NCBI GenBank assembly: GCA_022428285.1
Contig: JAKMCX010000045.1
Coordinates: forward strand, 1-54,642
Direction of reading: 5' to 3'
DNA length: 54,642 bases
Source: Flavobacteriales bacterium
GTDB taxonomy: Bacteria > Bacteroidota > Bacteroidia > Flavobacteriales_D > Sanyastnellaceae
The notes beneath the pieces were generated by a model, which made no database searches, was not told where the DNA came from, and worked only from the letters and a program-made list of their open reading frames with translations. Every line of letters starts with the position of its first letter. Position 1 is the stretch's first letter. A program made the position numbers and the translations under genes. This document shows, one piece after another, positions 28,637-38,200 of this stretch.

Positions 28637-29596
28637 ATGTCCACAGAAGATTCACAACCCCGGCAATCCACGAATCTCCTCATGATGATCCGCCCTTCGG
28701 CTTTTCGCATGAATGAGGAAACTGCAGTGAACAATGCCTACCAGCGCGAAGCGCCCAACCTTGGGGATGCCGTTGAGCGGGCACAAGACGAATTCGATGG
28801 CGTCGTCAAAGCCTTGCGCCAGCACGGCGTCAACGTTGCGGTGTACGACAGTGATCCGGAAGCCGACACACCAGATGCCTTGTTTCCCAACAACTGGGTC
28901 AGTTTTCACCGTGATGGCAGGGTGGGACTCTACCCCATGTTTGCGGCGAACCGGCGCCGTGAGCGCAGAGAGGTGCTGTTGCACAGCCTGGCCACAGACC
29001 AAGACTTGACCTTTGACTCCTTGGTGGATTTCACTGAATTCGAGGAACACAATGTGTTTCTAGAAGGCACAGGCAGCTTGATTTTGGACCGGGTGAACCT
29101 GAAAGCGTATGCCGCCATTGGCCCCAGAACCGACCGGCAAGCCGCCCAGCATTTCTGCGAGGCCTTCGGCTACGAGCTCGTGGACTTCACTGCACTTCAA
29201 ACCTCGGGTGACACCACTGCCCCCATCTACCACACCAACGTCATGCTGGCCATTGGATCTGAATGGGCCGTGGTGTGCGACGCCATCATTCCCGATGCAA
29301 CCGAGCGCCAACAGGTGCTCAGCGCCCTGGAAACAGGAGGTCGGACAGTGGTGCGCATCTCACCTGAGCAAGTGAACGGCTTTGCTGGCAATGTGCTCGA
29401 AGTGCTCAATGGGGATGGCCAACCGTTGGTGGCCATGTCCTCGGCCGCGCATCAGAGCTTCACGCCAGAGCAGCGAGAAGCGCTCGGGGCCATCGCTCCC
29501 ATCGTGCACGCCCCCATCCCCACCATCGAACAGCTCGGAGGCGGGTCTGTGCGGTGCATGCTCGCTGAAGTTTTTCTGCCCCAAAACGCACAATAA
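28637..29596 (+). CDS. ctlX: CtlX-type guanidino-group hydrolase (citrulline utilisation family)
   Basis: 319 residues from the ATG at 28637. This is also a pentein enzyme: TNLLMMIRPSAFRMNEETAVNN is the CtlX-type start, and ALFPNNWVSFH, EEHNVFLEGTGSLILDRV, PIYHTNVMLAIGSEWAVVC (catalytic His region) and GGGSVRCMLAEVFLP (nucleophilic Cys) are clear. Proteins of this type are annotated as citrulline utilisation hydrolases or arginine deiminase-related enzymes. The gene stops one base before argS starts. Confidence 0.88.
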   Translation: MSTEDSQPRQSTNLLMMIRPSAFRMNEETAVNNAYQREAPNLGDAVERAQDEFDGVVKALRQHGVNVAVYDSDPEADTPDALFPNNWVSFHRDGRVGLYPMFAANRRRERREVLLHSLATDQDLTFDSLVDFTEFEEHNVFLEGTGSLILDRVNLKAYAAIGPRTDRQAAQHFCEAFGYELVDFTALQTSGDTTAPIYHTNVMLAIGSEWAVVCDAIIPDATERQQVLSALETGGRTVVRISPEQVNGFAGNVLEVLNGDGQPLVAMSSAAHQSFTPEQREALGAIAPIVHAPIPTIEQLGGGSVRCMLAEVFLPQNAQ

Positions 29597-29597
29597 A

Positions 29598-31385
29598 ATG
29601 CGACTCGACCTCTTGCTTCAATCGGAAGCAGCCGCGGCCTTTGAGCACTGCTTTGGCACCGCCATCGCACCCGATCAATTCAGCGTCCAGATGACGCGTA
29701 AAGAATTTGCTGGGGACCGCACCATCGTGTGCTTCCCTCTGGCCCGACACAGCAAGCTGGCTCCAGACGCTACAGCAGAGCGCTTGGGAGAAGCCCTGGT
29801 GGCAGGTGAAGGTCCTGTGGTTGGGTTCAACGTGGTCAAAGGGTTCCTCAACCTCGAAATCCAGGCATCCTATTGGTCTGAATGGCTGATGGCTGAAGCT
29901 GCCGTGGAGGACTACGGTCGACAGCCGGCAGACAGCGCCCCTCGCGTGATGGTGGAGTACAGCTCGCCCAACACCAACAAGCCGTTGCACCTCGGCCACT
30001 TGCGCAACAACTTCCTCGGCCATTCTGTGAGCCGCATCCTTGAAGCTGCCGGTCACAGTGTGACGAAGGTGCAGATTGTCAATGACCGCGGCATTCACAT
30101 CTGCAAATCCATGGTGGCCTGGCGCAAATTTGGGCAAGGCGAAACGCCCGAGACCGCAGGCATGAAAGGCGACAAGCTCGTCGGCAAGTACTATGTGGCG
30201 TTTGACCAAGCCTTCAAAAAAGAAGCAGCAGACCTCATCGCTGCGGGCATGGACAAGGAGAAGGCCGAGAAAGAAGCGCCCATGATTCTTGAGGCACAGG
30301 AGACCTTGCGCTTGTGGGAACAGGGGGACGCCGATACAGTGGGCCTGTGGAGAACCATGAACAGTTGGGTGTACGCCGGCTTTGAGCACACCTACCGCAC
30401 CATGGGCGTGGAGTTCGACAAACTCTACTACGAAAGCGACACCTACCTCATCGGACGCGACCATGTGTTGGACGGGCTGCAGCGCGGTGTGTTCGAGCAA
30501 ACCGAAGACGGCGCCGTTTGGGTGGATTTGACCGAAGACGGGCTGGACCGCAAGTTGTTGTTGCGTGGAGATGGCACTGCGGTGTACATGACGCAAGACA
30601 TTGGCACTGCCTTGCTGAGGTTCCAAGACTACCCGGATTTGGACCGCCAAGTCTACACGGTGGGCAACGAGCAGGAATACCACTTCAAGGTGCTCTTTCT
30701 GGTCCTCGGAAAATTGGGCTTCCCCCAAGCGGAGCGTTGCCATCACTTGAGCTACGGCATGGTTGAATTGCCCGAGGGCAAGATGAAGTCCCGCGAGGGC
30801 ACGGTCGTCGATGCCGATGACCTCATGGAAGAGATGTTTGGCATCGCCCGAGAGATCGCCCAAGAAGCGGGCAAGCTTGACGGCCTCGACGACACTGCCC
30901 AACGCGAAGTTTTTGAACGGGTAGGACTCAGTGCACTCAAGTATTTCTTGCTCAAAGTCGATCCCAAGAAGAACATGATGTTCGATCCCAAGGCATCCAT
31001 TGACTTCTATGGCAATACGGGACCGTTCATTCTGTTCAACTACGTCAGGGGCCGCAGCATTTTGCGCAAGGCCCAGGCCGAAGGACTCGACATGCCTGCA
31101 TCATTGACCATGGCAGCAGGGGCCGATGAGATGGAGCTGATCGAAGGCATCCATGCTTTGCCGGATGTCATCGCCGAATCTGCCTCCACATACAACCCCT
31201 CATTGGTGGCCAATTGGTGCTACGACCTGACCAAAGCGTTCAGCAGTTACTACCAAGACCACCCCATCCTGGCCGCTGAGGATGCCGCTACGAGGGATTT
31301 CAGGCTGGTCATGACCGCGCGTTTCACCCACAGTCTTAAAACCGGCATGCACCTGCTGGGCATTGCCCTTCCCGAGCGCATGTAA
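29598..31385 (+). CDS. argS: Arginyl-tRNA synthetase
   Basis: 595 residues from the ATG at 29598, the normal length; the open frame starts earlier within ctlX. VEYSSPNTNKPLHLGHLRNN carries the class I HIGH motif (HLGH), and MVELPEGKMKSREGTVVDAD the KMSKS-like motif (KMKSR). An N-terminal Arg-S additional domain (about 1-110) and a C-terminal anticodon-binding DALR domain that ends in PERM, as in other ArgRS, are present. It charges tRNA-Arg. Its link to two arginine-modifying enzymes just upstream suggests joint control of arginine use. The stop codon abuts the convergent gene with no gap. Confidence 0.97.
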   Translation: MRLDLLLQSEAAAAFEHCFGTAIAPDQFSVQMTRKEFAGDRTIVCFPLARHSKLAPDATAERLGEALVAGEGPVVGFNVVKGFLNLEIQASYWSEWLMAEAAVEDYGRQPADSAPRVMVEYSSPNTNKPLHLGHLRNNFLGHSVSRILEAAGHSVTKVQIVNDRGIHICKSMVAWRKFGQGETPETAGMKGDKLVGKYYVAFDQAFKKEAADLIAAGMDKEKAEKEAPMILEAQETLRLWEQGDADTVGLWRTMNSWVYAGFEHTYRTMGVEFDKLYYESDTYLIGRDHVLDGLQRGVFEQTEDGAVWVDLTEDGLDRKLLLRGDGTAVYMTQDIGTALLRFQDYPDLDRQVYTVGNEQEYHFKVLFLVLGKLGFPQAERCHHLSYGMVELPEGKMKSREGTVVDADDLMEEMFGIAREIAQEAGKLDGLDDTAQREVFERVGLSALKYFLLKVDPKKNMMFDPKASIDFYGNTGPFILFNYVRGRSILRKAQAEGLDMPASLTMAAGADEMELIEGIHALPDVIAESASTYNPSLVANWCYDLTKAFSSYYQDHPILAAEDAATRDFRLVMTARFTHSLKTGMHLLGIALPERM

Positions 31386-31724
31386 TCAGTCTACCCTGCG
31401 GCGCACCACTTGGTTCGCAAAGGTGAACTCGACATTTCCCGCAGGCTTCTGGGGTGCATCAAAGGATGCCTCATGGCGCCCAGCGGCGCATTGAATCTCA
31501 GCTTCTCCTCCCTCCCACTGCAGTTTGCAAGGGCCAGCTTCAGCCATTTCTATCGCCACCACCAGCCGGCCATCATTGTGCCAAGCACAACCGGCCACTT
31601 GCGCATAGGTGCCTTGGATCCTGTCCCGGCTCAACATGCGCACAAAGCGCTTGTACAACACATACAAGAGCATGGCCATCAAGCCGACAAAGAGCACTTG
31701 TGAAAGAAGGTCCAAGGTGTGCAT
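31386..31724 (-). CDS. Small membrane-anchored protein of unknown function
   Basis: 112 residues. One N-terminal transmembrane helix (DLLSQVLFVGLMAMLLYVLY) is followed by a basic stretch (KRFVRMLSRDR). A soluble beta-rich domain follows, with two Cys (GCAWHN, PCKLQWEGG, QCAAGRHEASF). No family recognised. The end abuts argS directly; the next gene on this strand (DUF493) lies 20 bases upstream, so the two may be co-transcribed. Confidence 0.65.
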   Translation of the reverse strand: MHTLDLLSQVLFVGLMAMLLYVLYKRFVRMLSRDRIQGTYAQVAGCAWHNDGRLVVAIEMAEAGPCKLQWEGGEAEIQCAAGRHEASFDAPQKPAGNVEFTFANQVVRRRVD

Positions 31725-31744
31725 GGTGGGTGCGCTAAGTGGGT

Positions 31745-32017
31745 TCAGAGGGCAAATATGCCACCTAAGGCCTGCACCGTTTGGTAGCGGTGAAAAACGG
31801 CATCGGCATTGGACACCACTTCATGAATGGTCAAGGAAATGTACTTGCCCCCGCCGCTGGTCTTGCGCTCAACGCGGACCTCTCCTGGGAACATGCCCAG
31901 AATGGCGTCGACCTTTTCTGGGAGATTCGGGGCGATGAATTTGAACATGTATTCCGATGGCCAATTGTGGTGGGCGTCTAAGCGCGCCCTCAATCCTGCC
32001 AAATCATCGTCCTGCAT
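31745..32017 (-). CDS. DUF493 (UPF0250) family protein
   Basis: 90 residues, the usual family size. It has WPSEYMFKFIAPNL (YxFK pattern), a RKTSGGGKYISLTI strand as in YbeD, and a C-terminal helix-strand. DUF493 proteins are small ACT-like alpha/beta folds; in E. coli YbeD lies next to lipB, but the function is unknown. A perfect -7 box (TAACTTTG) sits four bases before its ATG. Confidence 0.85.
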   Translation of the reverse strand: MQDDDLAGLRARLDAHHNWPSEYMFKFIAPNLPEKVDAILGMFPGEVRVERKTSGGGKYISLTIHEVVSNADAVFHRYQTVQALGGIFAL

Positions 32018-32021
32018 GCTT

Positions 32022-32029
32022 CAAAGTTA
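32022..32029 (-). promoter_or_regulatory. -7 box of the DUF493 gene
   Basis: On the minus strand TAACTTTG (32029-32022) is a perfect TANNTTTG element. Only four bases (AAGC) separate it from the ATG at 32017, pointing to a leaderless or near-leaderless transcript. Confidence 0.45.
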
Positions 32030-32044
32030 CCCCTTGACCAACAG

Positions 32045-32071
32045 AAAGGGGCACCCTGTATGGGCGCCCCT
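32045..32071 (-). terminator. Probable terminator of the giant secreted-protein gene
   Basis: AAAGGGGC and GCCCCTTT form an eight-pair stem with a further CCC/GGG pairing in the loop, 50 bases past the stop codon at 32121. On the minus strand the tail is only moderately T-rich (CTTTCTGTT), so strength is uncertain. It could also act on the plus strand (CCTTTTC). Confidence 0.6.
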
Positions 32072-32120
32072 TTCCTTTTCATACCCGCAATGGGCTGGTT
32101 TTGGTCAAATGCGGATGAGG

Positions 32121-32216
32121 TTACTCGGCACAATCCGATCCATAGATCTGGAAGAAGTCGAGCAGGTCGTTGATGTTGATGGTGCCATCACCATTCAAGT
32201 CACCAGGACAAGGCGG
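32121..32216 (-). other. C-terminal half-dockerin of the giant protein
   Basis: The last 31 residues hold one Ca-binding loop (DLNGDGTININDLL; acid or Asn residues at loop positions 1, 3, 5 and 12), framed by a Cys near the start (PPCPG) and one near the end (GSDC). A true dockerin has two such loops. The same pattern ends the protein at 51341-53044. Confidence 0.75.
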
Positions 32217-35200
32217 TGTGTATTCACAGCTGCCATCGTTGGTGTTGGCCAACGGGTTGTAGTTCTCTGCCTGTGAATCGGTGCAGCCTTCGAGCGGAAG
32301 GATACAGCCGGAATCAAAGTTGGCAGTGGGATCGTAATTCAAAGCCGATGGATCTGTACAACCTGGGTAGAGGCATGATCCGTCGTCGGTCACTGCAGTA
32401 TCGCTGTAGTTGGCCGCTGCGGAATCTGTACATCCCTCGACAGGATAGGAACAGAAGCCACTGACGTTTGCATTGGCGTCATAGTTCTCCGCATCGGGAT
32501 CCATACAGCCCAGGAACAAGCAGGAGCCGTCGTCTTCCAATGCCGTGGCATCGTAGTTGACTGCAGCAGCATCGGTACAGCCTTCCATGGGATAGCTGCA
32601 CTCTCCTTCTACGTTCGCATTGCTGTCGTAGTTGTCTGCTTCGGCATCCATACAACCGAGGAACAAGCAAGAACCATCGTCATCAGAAGCACCTGGCATG
32701 TAATTCAATGCTGAGCTGTCGGTACATCCTGCCACTTCAAACTCATCGCAGATGCCATCTTCGTCCGCATCGTTCATACAAGTGGAACCATCACAATCAT
32801 AGACTCCGGTGTATTCGCAGCTTCCATCATCGTTTGTTGCCCCCTCTGAGAAGTTGCATGCAGTGGCGTCGGTACAACCACAGGAGCTGTTTCCAATGGG
32901 GAACGTGATGATCAGGTCGTTGTCACCATTGCCTTCTGGGAAGATTTGCAAGGAGATTTGACCGCTGATTGAACCGTTGGTCGTGAACTGACCGAGCAAC
33001 ACCTTGAGGTCATCTCCTGCCACAGCATTGGTTGCACCATTCAGCGTGAACCAAGCGCCGCCGAACATGCCGTCAATCGCGATGTTGCCACCCGCTTCAA
33101 ACGGAGCCAGCCAATTCGATTCTTCACTTTCAATCGCCGTGACTTCAATCTCTCCATCCGCTGTGTTGGGCGATTCTTCCAGACCAATTGTGACGTAGCT
33201 GTCATACTCCAACTGCGGCGAGATGCCGTACAAGAAGGGGTTGGTGTTTTGACCGAGGGCACCACCAAACGGATCCTGATAGAATGTGGAAGAGGTGTTG
33301 ATGTAAGTCTCAATGCCATCTTCACCCACCACGCTGGAGAGCACGTCGGTTGGATTGACCATGGTGACGTACAAGCGGTAAGTGGTCATGCCTGGGACAC
33401 CGTCCACTGCCACCGTCTCAAGGTTGACACTGTAGCCATCGATCACAGGTGCATTCAAGCAGCTGCAATAGTCGCAAGAGCCATCGTCCACGTTGGCGAC
33501 CAACAGGTAGTTACAAGCCGTTGCATCCGTACAACCTGGGATGGTTGCCACCACACAAGATCCGTCGTCTTCATCCGCAAGCGGGTTGAAGTTGAGCGCC
33601 TCTGGGTTGGTACATCCAGCGTAGATACAAGAGCCATCACCTGCCGCAGCCTGAGGATCGTAGTTGGTCGCAGCAGGGTCATCACAACCGAGGATGAAGG
33701 TCACTGTCACCAATTGGGTCACGGTGGTTTCATTGCCACAGTCATCGATAATGGTGAAGGTCCGCACTGCTGAATATCCGCCCACGGCCTGTTCACTGCA
33801 CACATCGACAAACGACATGCTCACTTCACTACAAGCATCTTCTGCCACAGGGTATTCAACGGGGAAGGTCTCCCCTGCTGATACCTGATACGCGGTATCT
33901 GCCGGGCTGCTGATGACAACAGGTGCCGTTGTGTCGTTGAATGAAATGCTCTGGACATGCGTGCTGCTGTTGCCACAGCCATCCTCAGCGGTGAAAGTGC
34001 GCAAGACCGTGTAATGGCCTGTACAATCGCCGGCGATGGTCTCGTCGGAGAACGTCACGCTCACCGAACCACAGTCGTCTGTTGCCTCAGCAGTCGTGCT
34101 GGGCAAAGACTCGGAACACTCCAGTGAGAGGTCCTCTGGCGTCACTGTAAAGGTGGGCGCCGTGGAGTCGAGATAGGAAATGGTCTGAACATGGGTGGTC
34201 GCGTTGCCACAGCCGTCTGTGGCAGTGAACGTGCGCTCAATCACACGGCTACCGTCACATGGTGAGGTCTCATTGTCCGTGTAGGTCACCACAACACCTG
34301 TGCATGCATCCGTGGCCGTAGCCATCTCCAGTGTGTATTCCGCTGCACAGTCCAACGTTTGGTCTGCAGGCGTGAAATCAAATTCAGGAGCCGTCATGTC
34401 TTGCAACGTGATGTTCTGAACTTCTGAAGTGCTGTTTCCACAGGCATCGGTCACCGTCCAAGTACGGGTAATGATGTTGTTGGTCAAGCAGTTCAGCGGG
34501 TTGAGGGCAGCCAAACTGGCTGTTCCGCCGTCCAGGATCTCCATGGTGCTGCCGGCTGCTTCATCAAGCACCAAGACAATCTCATCTGACAGCGTGGTCA
34601 CCGTCCAATCGGCCGATGCTGCATCAGCAAGCAACGTCCCCATGTCGATGTTGGCGGCAACGATTCCTGCTCCAGAGACATTGCTCAAGCGCACTTCGAT
34701 GTAATCATAGCTCTCGGACCCGATAACGTCAGTGACAGACAGTGCAATCTGGTTGCCGGTCACGTCTACCTCAAGGGCACCGCGGAGGTTCAATGGGTTC
34801 GACGTTTCGTTTGCCACAGTCAGCTCCATGCCCGCTCCGATAGAGACACCCGTGGCCTCCAATACACGTGGGAAGGACGCCAGGTTGTCCAAGCGCATCT
34901 CCACTCGGAAGTCCGCTGTCATTCCTTCTAAGGAGAAGGTACCGTCGGTCACCACGTCTGAGTAGCTCACCGCTGGAGCGGCATCACAGCCGTCTGCCAC
35001 ATCGGACAACTCACCTGCATTGGCAGGGACGGGGTCAACTGAACAGTCCAATGCCACATCTGCAGGAGCAGTGAAGGTCGGAGCGGTCGTGTCCTCAAAA
35101 GTCAAGGTCCAATCGTGCGTCGCTGTGTTGCCACAAGAATCGGTCGCAGAGAAGGTCCGGATCACCTGGTACTGGCAATCATCCAAGGTCACTTCGACAT

Positions 35201-38200
35201 CTGTGAAAGACACCTCGATGGCCCCAGCACAAGCGTCGTCAGCAGTCACAGCAGCTGAAGGCAGCCCGGCACCGCATTCCAACGTTGCATCAGCAGGAAG
35301 TCCTGCAAATACTGGAGCGTCGTCGTCCTGCACGCTGATGCTCTGCACTTCTTGGGAGAAGTTGCCACAAGCATCAATCGCTGTGAACGTCCTAATGAGC
35401 GTGTAGCTGTTGGCGCAAGCACCCTCCACAACCGTCATCTCTTCGGTAAGGTCCACAGACCCGCAGGCATCAGATGCGGTGGGCATGGGGAAGTCATAAT
35501 CCTCCTCGCAACCTATGGTCACGTCGGCAGGGACATCAGCAATGACGGGGTCTGTTGTATCCACGATGGTGTAGACCGTCGTTGCAGTGCTGATGTTGCC
35601 ACAAGCGTCTTCAGCAGACCATGTGCGCAACAACGAGCCTGAATTTCCACAACCTGTTGACGTCATTTCGTCTGTGTAGGTGATGGTCACTCCATTGCAG
35701 TTGTCCACGGCCACAGGCTGAACGCTCGGGATGGGATCGCCACATTCCACCGTAGCATCGGCGGGAACATTGGTGAAGACCGGAGCCTGCTCGTCCACCA
35801 CATGGATCACATGTGACACCGTATCGGCTTGACCGAAGTCATCGGTTGCGATGTAAGTCCGGATGATGTCATAGGTCTCACCACATGGGCCAGCTACAAC
35901 CTCATCGTTGTAAGAGAAGGTCAAGTCCTGGTCACAGTTGTCCGTTGCAGAAGGCATCACGACACTGATGTCTGCAGAACAGCTCACGTTCATGTCCTCA
36001 GGGAATTCTGTGAACACTGGCGCCTCACTGTCAAACAGGCAAGCGTCGTCGCAACCGTATCCGAACTCAGGATAGTAGCAGCTGCCATCATCGATGATGG
36101 CACTGGCTGCATAGTTGCAAGCCGCAGCATCGGTACAACCGCACTGGCTGCCTCCGAATGTCAAGGTCACGCGCTCCTGGTTCAGGTTGCTTCCTTCGGG
36201 GAACACCTGCACATAGAACTGTCCGCTCAAATCACCGTTGGTGGTCAACTGTGCCAAGAGCACTTTGTTGTCATCACCTGCGGTTCCATTGGATACGTCT
36301 GGGTTGACAAACCAACCTGATCCGATGATGTCATCGATGGTAAAGCCTGATCCGCTCTCGAACACTGAACTCCAAGCTTCGGGCTCAGGGAGTCCTTGGA
36401 TGTTGCCTTCTCCGTTAGCGGAGACTGGAGCAGCATCGATTCCGATGGTAAACCAGCTGTCAAATTCAATTTCTGGAACGAAGCTGTAGAGGATGGGGTT
36501 GATTCCGTTGGGGAACACACCTCCATTCGGGTGCTGATAGAAATCTCCCGTAGTCTCGATGTACGTTGGGTTATTGGTCTGACCCGTTACAGCGCTCACT
36601 TTGTCGGTCGCGTTGGGCGTCGTGATGTAGACACGGTAGGTTGTATACCCTGCAATCGCATTCGTGGCATACTCCTCAATCTCCACGCCATAACCAGCGA
36701 GGTCAGTGGTGAAGCCGGAACAGCTACAGAAGTCACATGAGCCGTCATCTTCGTCGGCCAGGGGTGCATAGTTGCAGGCCAAGGGGTCCATACAACCGCT
36801 GAAATTGCCGTCAAATGCATCGCAGATGCCATCTCCGTCGCTGTCGACCAGGCAGTTGCCTTCACAGTCATACTCAGGTGCAGGGAACGTGCAGCTGCCA
36901 TCATCTGAAGTGGCCGCATTGTCATAGTTACAGGCCGTGGCATCGGTACAACCGAGGCAGCTTGTGAATTCACAAGAGCCATCGTTGATGCTCGCGCTGC
37001 TGTCATAGTTGCAAGCACTGGCGTTGGTACAGCCTGTGCATGTGGTGTATTCACAGCTGCTGTCGTCAAATGTGGCGTCGGCATCAAAGTTGCAGGCATT
37101 CAGATCCGTGCAACCCAAGGTCTCGTCCTCGTCGCAGATGCTGTTGCTGTTGCCGTCGTTGATGCAGTCTCCGTTGCAGTCGAGGTTGGCTGCTGGTGGA
37201 TAGGTACAAGAACCGTCTGAACTCGTCGCTGACGCATCGTAGTTGCAGGCCGTAGCATCGGTACATCCGAAGCAGGAGACATAGTCGCAAGACCCATCGT
37301 TCTGGGTAGCGGAAGCATCGTAGTTGCACGCAGCAGAGTCGGTACAACCCGCGCAGCTTGTGGTATCACAGCTGCCGTCGTCAAACGATGCATCATCGTC
37401 ATAGTTGCAAGCCTCTGGATTGGTACATCCGCTTACCTCCACCTCGTCACACAACCCATTGGTGTTGATGTCATTGAGGCAGTTTCCATCGCAGTCTACA
37501 TAGTCTACACCGTAGATGTCATCGGCATAGAGACACGTTACTGGAATGGTGGCCGCTGCATCGTAGTTGCAGGCCAATTCCTCTGTACAACCGGCACATG
37601 AAGAGAACTCACAAGGGTTCTCGCTGTCGCCAAAGTTGCAAGCAAAAGGCAATTCGCAGCCTGTGGCCTCAACCACTGGGGCAGAGCCTCCATAGGAGCA
37701 ACCGTAGGTCAAGAAGTCAGCCACACCGGCCTCATAGTTGTCGGCAGCAGGATCGCCACAGCACGCGTAGAAATCACAAGCGCTGTCCAATTGAATGGTC
37801 GCGGTTGGGTCGTAGTTGCACGCAAATGTGATCATACAACCTGCACAGCTCTCAAACTCACAGCTGTTGTCACTGACGTTGGCGTCGAGGTCAAAGTTGC
37901 AAGCTGTCGCATCGGTACAGCCAGGATATTCACAAGTGCCATCGCCGAAGTCGGCTGTGGCATCGTAGTTGCTCGCAGTCTCATCGGTACATCCACCGAA
38001 GAGGCAGGAACCATCATCGACCGTCGCTGTGCTGTCATAGTTGAAAGCACCTTCGGCGGTACAGCCCCTGCAGCTGAAGAACTCACAAGAGCCATCATTC
38101 AAGGTGGCAGTGTCGTCATAGTTACAGGCCAAGTCGTTGGTACAGCCGGCGCATGATGTCAAGTCACAGCTTCCGTCATCGAGGTTGGCCCCTGCGGTGA

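Noticed and set aside
29460-30902. Open frame of 480 residues on the minus strand
   Set aside because: It is antisense to ctlX and argS, both certain genes; the composition (His/Val rich) is that of a shadow frame in GC-rich DNA.
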